A stretch of 64,000 nucleotides of DNA from Caenorhabditis elegans (lineage: Eukaryota; Nematoda; Chromadorea; Rhabditida; Rhabditidae). The notes beneath the pieces are model-generated. The model did no database searches, was not told the origin of the DNA, and saw only the letters and a list, made by a program, of their open reading frames with translations. Location of the stretch: NCBI RefSeq assembly GCF_000002985.6, contig NC_003281.10, positions 1,736,001 to 1,800,000 on the forward strand, written 5' to 3'. A program made the translations under genes and the position numbers. This document shows, in pieces, positions 22,283 through 32,400 of the stretch. Position 1 is the first letter of the stretch; each line of letters opens with the position of its first letter.

Positions 22283-22289
22283 ATTTATA
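22283..22289 (-). promoter_or_regulatory. TATA-like box of the short peptide gene
   Basis: TATAAAT on the minus strand, about 32 bp before the ATG at 22251. A comparable TATAAAAAC stands before the related gene at 27.5 kb. Confidence 0.5.
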
Positions 22290-22489
22290 GTTTCCGAGAA
22301 CAATGATAGTGGAACTGATAAGGGCAACTTTCACTACATAGGTGGTCTTATTATCAATTCTTGTTCAGTTAGTAGTATTATTCTAGGGGGGAAACTGGTT
22401 TGAAATGGGTTTCACAGCAAAAAATTGTTAAAAATTAGGAAAATTGGTGGTTCCTGAAAGTTGAGAAAAATTTGAAAGTAGAATTTTAT

Positions 22490-23975
22490 GTTTTCCCCGA
22501 GAAAGCGGAGCGAATATCGTAGCGCCAGCTTAAAGGCGCATCGCCTTTAGTGTTCGATGGGTCTCGACGCGATGAAATCTTTCCTCGGCCGCAGCGGCGA
22601 ATTGTCATCATTCTACGTGTTGGTTCCCCACCCTCCCGCCCCACATTTCTACTATTCCAAATTGCGAAGCACGTACGCTATGTTTTTCCCCTCCATGAGG
22701 GCGTCTGTCATATTCCGAATATGTTGATTCTGAACTGTAAGTCGCTGTTCAGCAGGTGAGTTTATATTTTCCGACATGTATGACCAGAGCGGGCAGTCGG
22801 TGTCGGTCTACTACATACGTAGGTCGACCCTTGTGCCTGTTTTTGGTGGTACCAGGAAACATTTTCATTTTTAAACGGAAAGGAAAAAATTACGGATTTG
22901 GTTCAAGGGACCAGTTTACAATTTCGCCTTAATGATCTTTATTTGCAGACACGTTTGTTTTGAGATGAAGATCCCAGTACGGGCCGTTGGACGTTGGACG
23001 GAATATTCTCCAACCGTAGGATCTCACTGGATTGAGCTACGGACGGTTCGTCTATAATTCGAAGTTTGAACGACTTTTTTTTGCCACACAGGAGTCCGAA
23101 TTGCCCGGTAGAAGTTTGGTTTGTGGTAGTGGTAGAAATATCATAACCCCAGTAATTTACGAGAAAATTTCATAATATGCATTAATTTTTCATAATTAAC
23201 TCATAAATCTACCAGTCTGAACACGGGCACAAGTGAGTCGATTACAGTTTATTCTAAGAAAATCGAGATGATTCAGAGGTCCCAGCAGACCAATTGTGAA
23301 ATGGGCATCTATTTTTAAATTAATGTAATATGTCATTCCAGATTATGTATTATATTGCTTCAGCCCACAGTCAACAAGGCAGATCACAGGAAGTGCCCAT
23401 TCGTTGGATTGAAGAGCACCCCCGAACAAGTCGGGACGCCGAGATGACATCGCGACTGCAATCATCGCGTCTCTCCGGACCCATGGAAGAGAAGAAAAGA
23501 CGAAGTTTTGGGAACATTGCTCGAAACCGCTCGGTCCGTAAACTACGAAGCCTATTCGTCGCAGTGCTGACGGTAGCAGGGAAGTTGTTTACATGAAATA
23601 TTGAGAATTGTTAAATTATTCACTAGACACAGTAATTCGGCTCATAGTTTTCAGTTTCTCCCCACGTCAGACACCATCGAGAAGTCACCATGTGCCATCG
23701 CCGAGCGGACTCACGCCGTACAATACGAGGAACACACCATCCGAGGAACGATCGGGCCGTCTACGATACTACTCGGATATTAATTACCCGTTTTGAAACC
23801 TTCGAGGCCCGTTTATCACATTCTAATTTGGGCGCCACGCGCCCAAATCCCTATTATTTATCACATTTATCACGTCCTATACCACACTAAATCACCCTAT
23901 ACCACACTAAATCCCAAACAATAAACCCGTAATACCATAAAACGCGAGTTTAACATTTTAGAGCGGAGCTTGATC
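22490..23975. other. Unidentified GC-richer island, possibly a decayed gene or transposon
   Basis: About 1.5 kb with base composition unlike its neighbours and no copies of the local repeats. It has exon-like open stretches on the plus strand (22550-22754, ending CAGCAG|GTGAGT; 22966-23057; 23330-23596; 23655-23785) with acceptors such as TTATTTGCAG and GTTTTCAG, but no frame joins them into one recognisable protein. A 41-residue minus-strand ORF (22652-22777, MSENINSPAE...) is also open. Island ends carry a weak inverted match, TTTTCCCCGA at 22490 and TCGGGGAAAA at 23973. A perfect hairpin ATTTGGGCGC/GCGCCCAAAT-type sits at 23826-23852. It may be a broken gene carried in by the inverted duplication. 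No function is claimed. Confidence 0.35.
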
Positions 23976-24339
23976 GGGGAAAACTAATTCTCGGAGAGCG
24001 AAGTGAACCTAGAATTAAATTTTTTTTTAAAATTTTTTTTAATCCCTAAATTTGTCAATTTTTGAGATTTTTTCCTGTTAAGTTCGGCTTTAAATGTAGG
24101 CAAAATTTTGATTAAAGATTGATGAAAACTCTACAGTACCCCGAGAATTTTCGTGGCGGGACCTGAAACCTTCAAATTTCAGATTTAGAAATCAAGTTTT
24201 TGATAATTTTGAGTTTCATCCCAAAAAACCACTTGGGTTTTCGTGGAGGGACCCAGGTGCCTATTGTATAGATGCCACTGAAAATTCAAAAAAAAATTTT
24301 ATTGAAGAAATCATTAAGAAAAATGTTGATATATCTTTT

Positions 24340-24916
24340 TTTGTATCTTCAATGAAGATTTTTATCCAGTTTTCAATTCTTTACATTTTTTTCACATTTT
24401 TTTTCTTAAAATTTGATTTTTCGGTCCTAAAATTGAGATTTTGAAATTTTCAAGCACGAATTCAAATTCAGCACGTTAAGAGCTTTCATTTGACACCCAT
24501 ATTGACTAGGTTACCATAACTTTGAATATTTTCATTCCTCTGCGCCTTTAAATTTTCGTGGTGGGACCCAAAAATGGAAGCCATTGAATTAAGCAAATTT
24601 TTGCTCTATATTTGAGATTTTGCAAGAAAAACTATACTTTAGCGCCCAGTTTTCAAAAAAAAATTGGTTGTGCGGGTCCCGTCACGAAAATCTGAATTTA
24701 AAGGCGCATAGCCTTGTAAATTTTCAAAATTGGCTTAGCCTAGTCAATATGGGTGTTAAATAAAAGCAAACAACAGCCAGAATTCGAAAATTTAGATGTT
24801 TTTATAGTTGAAATAAAAATTTAAAAGTTACGGTGAATTTTCAAAATGTTTGGAAAAAAATTTTTAGATTTTTTTTTTGAAAATTTTTTTTGCCTTTTGT
24901 TCTGGATAATTTCTCT
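24340..24916 (-). repeat. Inverted duplication, right arm (about 577 bp)
   Basis: Reverse complement of 21220-21810, with only scattered differences and small indels. Confidence 0.85.
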
Positions 24917-24998
24917 ATTTTTTTCCTCTATTTTAATAACGTGTAACTGGGAAAAAATTTAAAAAATTAAAAAAAAAGTACAATTTCAGATAGGGAGC

Positions 24999-25729
24999 TT
25001 AACGTCCCCATCCAAATCCAACAAATCTTCTGAAACCTCCGAACATGCGCCCAAACCCTCCAACCCCCAGCGCTTGAATGGGGGGGGGGGGGGGTGCTGA
25101 AAATGAGAATTTTTCGAAATTTTTGAATTTTTCGAAATTTTTGAGTTTTTCATGTAACCTGTTCCATAATGACACCCATTTTTCACATTTTTGGTCCCGT
25201 CACGAAGACTACTGCCGCACTTTAATTTGTTTCCCCACGTTTTGAACTTTCTTCAAAATTGACAGAAAATTTCAAAAACTGACAGAATAACAAATTTTCA
25301 AAAATGTTTATTTTTTGAGCTCCTGGGATACTATAATTATTTTGAACTTGATTTTTATTTTTAGTTTAATTAATTGAAAATGAATATATCTACATTTTCT
25401 GCTAAAATCAGCAAAATATCTTCAAAACTGACAAAGTTATTGATTTTTTGAACTTTTTTTATTCAATTTTTCAAATTATTAATTTTTGGGTCCCGCCACA
25501 AAAACTTCCTGCATGCTTTAGAAATTAATTTTTTCGAAAAACGTTTTTCTTTGTTAATTAAAAAAATTTCTATTCATTTTTAGGTTTAGAATTAGATAAA
25601 ATTTTTATAGTCTCAAAAAACCAAAATCAATCAATTGTTTTATCAATTCCACAGTACCCCAAGACGTGGTGGGACCTAGAAAATTCCACAAAACATTTTT
25701 TTTTTGCAAAGAAGGTTTGTAGACCTCAT
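24999..25729 (-). pseudogene. Broken copy of a Gly/Trp-rich peptide precursor gene
   Basis: On the minus strand the promoter and first codons match the intact gene at 27.5 kb (TATAAAAAC at 25778-25786, then ATGAGGTCTACAAACCTTCT, residues MRSTNLL). The signal-peptide exon then breaks off into a poly(A) stretch and a stop. The second exon (24999 to about 25097) keeps a TTTTCAG acceptor, a KRWG cleavage site and a tail GGFGRMFGG / FRRFVGFGWGR ending in TAA, like the intact gene's GWGR end, but cleavage site and tail are in different frames at a G5 run. A 15-base G tract (25080-25094) fills the exon start. Both lesions make this a pseudogene; a sequence error could explain the frameshift but not the lost signal peptide. 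Confidence 0.75.
25080..25094 (+). repeat. 15-base G homopolymer tract
   Basis: Uninterrupted run of G inside the second exon of the peptide pseudogene. Homopolymer G/C runs of this length are rare and mutable; other long ones are at 31472-31484 and 45299-45312. Confidence 0.95.
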
Positions 25730-25952
25730 TTTGCTTTGTGAAACTTTTTTGGAAATTTTTTTGAAAAATTTCCAACAGTTTTTATACCAAAAAGGTGATT
25801 TTTTACTCGCTGAATTTCAAAATTTTTGCAACATTCAGAAAATGACGCGATAAGACGTGATTTGGAAAAAGGATCGGTGTTGTTTGGCCAATCAATGCTG
25901 AAAACTTCGTTGATGCCCTCTGTGGGGGGCAGTGGAGATCTGAAACTTGAGA

Positions 25953-26117
25953 ACATAGGCATAGGCTTAGGCTCAGGCTGAGGCTTAGGCTCAGGCTCAG
26001 GCTTATGCTTCGGCTTAGGTTTAGGCATAGGCTTAGGCCCATCGTTGGGCTTAGGCTTAGGCTCAGTTGTGAGGTTTAGGTTTTGGCTTAGGTTTAGGCT
26101 TAGGTTCAGGCCTAGAC
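25953..26117 (+). repeat. Interstitial telomere-like repeat block (TTAGGC)
   Basis: About 165 bp of GGCTTAGGCTCAGG and related units, in opposite orientation to the block at 17.0-17.5 kb. It begins just where promoter similarity between the peptide pseudogene and the intact gene at 27.5 kb ends. A minus-strand ORF of alternating KP/EP repeats is a by-product of this array. Confidence 0.88.
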
Positions 26118-27300
26118 AATGCTGGGATAGCGAGAAAAAACACAAAAGGAGAAAATCCTAAAAATCCAGAAAAAAAAAGAAAACAAAAGAGCTTTAATTT
26201 TCAAAAAAAATTATTTCACTTTGAAGAAAACTGTTTTTAAAAATAAGATAAATATTCAAAACTCGGAAAAAATGTGTTTCTCAATATCTGAACTGTTTTG
26301 CAAAAATTGTTCTTCACCTGAACAAACTACACAGTAATTTTCATTTTCTTATCATTGTTACACAAATTCTCAAATTTTGGTCAAACAGAAAAAATTAGAA
26401 AACCGGTTTTTTGAGAGGCTGATTTCTGTTCCAATTTTTTTTTGAAACAAAATTTAACTTACAAAGTTGTTACTTAATGATACCTACATTATGAGCCTAA
26501 AGTCACGGTGAAAGCTCAAAAATTGAACAGGTTATGGATTTTCAAAAAAAAAAAGTTCAAAGGTTCAGGCACCGCCACGAAAAGTCCCGGATTACTGTAG
26601 TTTTGATAAGTTCGTGTATATAATTAATTTAACAAGCTTGTCAGTTATGACACCTACATTTTGAGCTAAAAATAACCGTGCAAGCTTAAAAATTGGAAAA
26701 GTTATGAATTTTCACAAAAATTTCAAAAAATTGAAATTTCATAAATACTAATGTATTTTTCAAAAAATCATAACTTTGCCAGTTTTTGAGATTTTTCACT
26801 GTTTTTTAGGTTAAGATATATCAACTGTTTTTTTAATAAACATATTTATTTATTTTCAATGTTCACCAAAAACTACTTAATTGAGGGCTTGTCATAGAAG
26901 GCCCTTTAAATTTAAAAATATAATTATGTCTCTGCCAGTTTTTTGGATTTTCAGCGGTTTTTTTTGGCTTAAAATGAGTATAAATATCTTTTCTAGCACA
27001 AAAATATTATTTGAGTTTGGTGCTCATCACAAGCTTACTGTAGCTCATGGCTTTTCGTGGTTGGACCCAAAAATTTCAAAAGAATAGGAAACCCGGGCAA
27101 TATGGGCTAAATGAAATTATTGCCTACATTTTAAGCTAAACATCAGCGTGAAAGGTTGAAAATTGAAAAATTTATGGTATTTCGAAAAAAATTAAAGCAT
27201 TAAATTTTCCAAAAACTGACTATTTTTAAGTTTTCTGATCTCAAATCCACCCAACTAATTTTTCAAGCAAGTGCAACCAAAAGAAACAAAAAAAAACAAA
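26118..27300. repeat. Dispersed repeat territory, no gene seen
   Basis: Several copies of the CACGAAAAGTCCCGG-TACTGTAG module, and 'CAGTTTTTGAGATTTT'-type phrases, in AT-rich DNA. No exon supported. Confidence 0.6.
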
Positions 27301-27319
27301 TGTCGAAAAAACCGGTTCT

Positions 27320-27490
27320 CAAATTTCAGATGTCTCGTGTCCCCGCGTTTCCAACTTTTATTGGCCAAACAACACTGATCTTAAGCCACGTCTAATCACG
27401 TCATATCAAGAGTCTAGCCACGCCCCGAAAATTAGTGAAAAATTAAGAAATTCAGCGAGTAAAAAATCCGGTTTTTTGGGTATAAAAACC
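27320..27490 (+). promoter_or_regulatory. Conserved promoter of the Gly/Trp-rich peptide gene
   Basis: Blocks shared with the inverted copy at about 25.78-25.94 kb: CTCAAATTTCAGAT, TTGGCCAAACAACACTGATC, CACGTCATAT, AATTCAGCGAGTAAAAAATC, and a TATAAAAAC box (27481-27489). The AT-rich DNA between the blocks has drifted, so the blocks themselves are likely cis-elements. Confidence 0.55.
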
Positions 27491-27523
27491 ATGTAAATTT
27501 CCAAAAAAATTAAGAAAATTAAA

Positions 27524-28739
27524 ATGAGGTCTACAAGCCTTCTTATCTTATTATTCTGCATTTTAGCTACCGTATTTAGTGCTCCAAAGGCTCCGGAGCG
27601 AGGCCAGTTGGCTCAAGCTGAGCAAGTGCAGGGACCTTATGATGTAGAGCTTGATGGAGCTGATGAGTAAGTGTTATAAATATAAAATATTTTTTTTCCG
27701 AATTTCTGTTTGATATTGTAATAGAAATTAAATTGAAATTGAAGAGAGCTTCAAAATGACACCCATATTGCCCGGTTTCCGTTAGTTTCAGGATTTTTGA
27801 AAATTCTAGGTCCCACCACGAAAAGCCCTGGGATATTGTAGCTTTTGGTGAGCACTAGGTTTATACATTTTTATTGGCTAGAAAAATATTTTTTCTATAT
27901 TTTAAGCCAAAAAACCTCTTAAAATCTCAATAACTAGAGAAGTTATGATTTTTTTTTATTGTTTTTTTTTAAATTTATATGTTCTTCCATGAAAAGTCCT
28001 GAATTACTGTAGTTTATGTTGGGCATCAAATGAAATTAAAAATTTTGATTAGAAAAACAATTTATCTACATTTTAAGCCAAAAAAACCGCCAAAAATCTT
28101 GAAAACTGGCAGAGTTATAATTATTTGAAAAATACATTGATTTTTCAAAAAAAAAAATCAATTTTTAAAAATTTTGAAAAATCATAGCTTTTTCAATTTT
28201 TGATATTTTTTCTTTATTTTTTGCGTGGAATGTAGATCATATATTTTTCTATTGCAAAAAATTAAATTTTCAAAAATTTGCTCCTAAACTACAGTACCCT
28301 TTGACTTTTCGTGGCAAGACCCAAAAAATTTTTAATTTTATTTTTTCGGCTTTATTTTCGAAAATTAATAACTTTTTCAATTTTTGAGATTTTCTGTTAT
28401 TTTTTGACTTAAATTGCAAATAAAATTTTTAATCTTTATCTAGCACGGCAAAAATAAATGAAATTTTTTTGGAAAAATTTGGTCTCAAACTACAGTACCC
28501 CAGGACTTTTCGTGGCGGGCATTACAAATCCAAAAGTTCATTTTTAACGAAGAATTTAAAAACAATCTAATTCTAACATTTTCAGCGCACCTCACGATCG
28601 ATCCAAACGATGGGGAGGCTGGGGATGGGGCCGCCCGATGTGGGGAGGCGGTTGGGGGCGCCGCGGATGGGGTGGCGGCTGGGGACGTCGTGGATGGGGT
28701 GGTTACGGTGGATACGGTGGATATGGATGGGGACGTTAA
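27524..28739 (+). CDS. Secreted Gly/Trp-rich neuropeptide-like precursor
   Basis: Two exons, 27524-27666 and 28586-28739, phase 2 junction, 98 residues. A signal peptide (MRSTSLLILLFCILATVFSA) is followed by an acidic propeptide (residues 21-51), then SKR, releasing a Gly/Trp/Arg-rich peptide beginning WGGWGWGRPMWGGG, with two GWGRRGWGG repeats and a GGYGGYGGYGWGR end. This is the classical form of Caenorhabditis nlp antimicrobial precursors (nlp-24 to nlp-33 group), induced in the epidermis; the exact member cannot be named. TATAAAAAC lies 35-43 bp upstream of the ATG, and AATAAA at 28883-28888 follows the stop by about 145 bp. The 919-bp intron is filled with dispersed GGTCCCACCACGAAAAG repeats. 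A broken inverted paralogue lies at 25.0-25.7 kb. Confidence 0.85.
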
Positions 28740-28889
28740 GCAACCCGCATCAATCGATAATTTACTCTTAATTTTGCAATTATTTATCGCAAAAAAATTA
28801 TTATAATTTTGTTTCTATTCTAATCCAATTTGTTGTATCAACATGATTTTTTTCGAAACTTTTCATGAAAAAAAAACTTATAAATAAAC

Positions 28890-29420
28890 TTGTCTATAAT
28901 TTCTTTTTGTGGGTTTTTTTCATATTGAGCTTCAAAATTAGTGCAAAAAATCCAAAAACTCAGAGTCTTTGGGGCTTTGGGTCCCGCCAGGAAAAGTCTT
29001 CGGGTACTGTAGTTAGTCAAGACTATTTAATATTTTCTAATGTTTTTTCCAATCAGCTAAAATATTGTTCTATGTTTGAAAAAAACTGGTATAAAAATCA
29101 TGGAAATTAAAAAAGTTATGAATTTTTGAATTTTCCTAAAAAAAAATGCTTTTTGGCTTTTTTTCAACATTTTTTCAAAAATTCATAATATTCATTATAA
29201 AGATTTTCAGCTAATTTTTTTTCACAGTTAGGTGAAAAATTTTTTCATTTAGAAAAATTTAAGAAAATGAAGCAATTTCTCAATGGTAACTGCACCGAAA
29301 AACATTTCGCGGTGCGACGTCAAAATTTCACAAATTTCCAATTTTTCGAAAGTTTTCGAATACTCAAAAATTATTTTATTTTCAAGGTGTTTAGCTTCGA
29401 TATAAATAAACAAAATTTAA
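28890..29420. other. Intergenic stretch between convergent genes
   Basis: One GGGTCCCGCCAGGAAAAG repeat near 28980 and AT-rich filler. The T-box gene's AATAAA (minus strand) is at 29423-29428. Confidence 0.5.
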
Positions 29421-29457
29421 AATTTATTCCATAAAATCTCTTTTCAAATAAAAAAAA

Positions 29458-32400
29458 TCAGCCATTCCATTGAAAATTTTGAAAATTCCCAGCAGCAGTA
29501 AAATCATAGGGGGCGGGGTTTAAACTCCAGAAGTTTTCCGCCCCAAATTGTGCGTAATTCGGCTGATAATCTGGAATCGGATAGTGCTGGGCATAGCTTG
29601 GCTGAAAATTTGGCGGGAAAGCTTGAGAAAAATTCGAAAACTGATCAAAACTCTGATAATTTTGAGATGTGAGGAGCACTCCGATCTCTTGGCCGCCACC
29701 CCGCCCCTTTTTCGTGGTGTGACCCAAATTTTCGGATGACATAGATAGTGTAGAGTCTGGTGATGAATTGGACGAAGTTGTCGATAATGGACGTTTAGTT
29801 GATGACGTGGCATTTGACTTGATGCTCTCACGAAATCCCTGCGCGAATTTGTTCTTTTGGACCTTTAGCTGCTTGACTAGCTCGCTCTGAAAGTATGAGA
29901 CTATTGTAAAATTGCTGAAATTTACATAATAAGCGAAAATCAAGTTTTTATCACGTGGCCTATCTTTTGCAAAATTTGGTTTTCTAGGCCACCAACTTTT
30001 TTTTCGAGCTCTCTTGAATATTTCGCTGGTATTCCTTTAATGTTGCAGAATAAAAAATTTATCATATAGAAAAAACTGGCCAAAAAATCCAAAAACAAGA
30101 ATGGTGGCCTAAATTTTTCAAAATTTGGTTTTCTAGGCCACCAACTTTTTTTCAAATTTTCTGGATATTTTCAATGATTTTCCGTTAATATTAAAAATAA
30201 AAATCATGTTACAGAAAAAATTGGCTAAAAAATTTAGAGACAAGAATGGTGGCCTAAATTTTTTAAAATTTGGTTTTCTAGGCCACCAACTTTTTTTTCG
30301 AGCTCTCTTGAATATTTCGATGGTAATCCTTTAATATTGCAGAATAAAAAAATTTATCATATAGAAAAAACTGGCCTAAAAATCTAAAGACAAGAATGGC
30401 GGCCTAACTTTTGCAATAATTGGTTTTCTAGGCCACCAACTTTTTTTCAAATTTTCTGGAAATTTTCAATGGTTTTCGTTAATATTAAAAATAAAAATCA
30501 TGTTACAGAAAAAATTGGATAAAAAATTTAGAGACAAGAATGGTGGCCTAAGTTTTGCAAAATTTGGTTTTCTAGGCCACCAACTTTTTTTCAAATTTTC
30601 TGGAAATTTTCAATGGTTTTCGTTAATATTAAAAATAAAAATCAAGTTACAGAAAAAATTGGATAAAAAATTTAGAGACAAGAATGGTGGCCTAAGTTTT
30701 GCAAAATTTGGTTTTCTAGGCCACCAACTTTTTTTCAAATTTTCTGGATATTTTCAATGATTTTCCGTTAATATTAAAAATAAAAATCATGTTACAGAAA
30801 AAATTGGCCTAAAAATCTAAAGACAAGAATGGCGGCCTAACTTTTGCAATAATTGGTTTTCTAGGCCACCAACTTTTTTTTGCAACTTTCGGTTTTTTTT
30901 TTCATTTTATCTAATCTCTATCTGATGTAAAAAGAGTCGTTTTTTGAAAATTTGGAAATTTTCAGGCTATCCCAATAAAACCTCACCTGATAAGCTGTAA
31001 CGGCAATAAATTTGGTTTCCGGGAACTGAAATTTGCCGATCTGATTGTGTGCACCGACAGGGGAAATTTCGTAAATGTTGAGCACTGGCATGTACTGACG
31101 CATTGACTGCACGCGAATCTAGAAAATTTAATTTGGGAAAAAAATTGAAAAAAAAATTTTAAAGAAATTTTTTCAAAAGTTTTTTTGTTTTTAATATTTT
31201 CTAAAACTGACAAATAACTATTTACTAATCTATATTCTTAGTTTTTCCTGAATCTCGTAGTAAAATGATTTGAAATTTCAATTTTTCAGTGGAAAACTAA
31301 GATATTCAAATTGAAACTGAAATATCTCAGGAAAAAAATTATCGATTGGTCTGATAATGTAACAAAAACATATTCAAATCTTTATCTTAAAGATAAAAAA
31401 GCTTTAACTCATGTGCTAATTTTGTTCAAAAGTTATGGTGATTTATAAACTGCATGTTTCTCGAGATGCCTCCCCCCCCCCCCCTCCCGTTCAATAATGT
31501 CAATTAATCCAGGCGGTCATAAAACTTTACCTGTCAAATTTTTAACCTCTAAATCCTCACCAAATCCCTCTAAAATCAATCAATTCCTAACCTGTAGTAA
31601 CCTAATAATCCTTTGTTTTCCTATATCCTAATGGATACCTCTCAAAAGGTGTGAGGAGGCAGGTGCGGTCTCTTGGGAAGAGTTGCGTTTTATGACCTTA
31701 AGGTGTGTGTGTGTAGATTTTCTGAGCGTATGGGCTTGTTTGAGATGTTTTTAATGCAAAAATTCAAAAATTTCACAGTTTTTCACATAAAAAACCCATG
31801 TTTCTACTAGTTTCACCAATATTTTGCAGGGGTTGCAAAAGTCGAATTTTATATATCTAGTAGCTATTGGAGAGGTTTTTAATGCTAAAAATCAAAAATT
31901 TTAACGTTTTTCACGTTTAAAACAGCGGTTTTTTAGACTTTTTTTAGAAAAAAAATACCGCTGTTGCGAGTTCACAATTGATGAGATCTTCAGAGAAATT
32001 AGGTTTTGAGGAATTTACACTGATTTTGCACGCTTGTCATTTTTGAAATTCATGGTTTGCAGCATTTTCACACCTAGAAATAGTAGTTTTGCAAGTTTAA
32101 GCTAATTTTTGCAGATTTTGAAGACTTCCCATTGTCAGATCAACTACGGGCATGATCTTCTGGAAATTTTTGGTTTTCTGCGCTTATGGGCTCAATTTAG
32201 AAATTTTTGAAGCAAAAATTAGAAAATTTCAGAGTTTTTTACGTCTGAACCTTATTTTTCTGCTATTTTTACCGATATTCTGCAGGGTTTGGCGTCAACT
32301 GGAGCCACAACCTCACGAAAAATTGAGTTTTATAATTTTGAGATGTGTTTAAATGGTTTTTAATGTTAAAAATCGTAAATTTCAACGTTTTTCACGCCTA

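Noticed and set aside
25726..26145. 139-codon ORF rich in Lys-Pro and Glu-Pro
   Set aside because: It is the translation of the degenerate TTAGGC block plus neighbouring promoter DNA on the minus strand.
29520..29831. 103-codon minus ORF in another frame
   Set aside because: Shadow of the last T-box exon; the frame continuing from VTAYQ is the one supported by splice phase.
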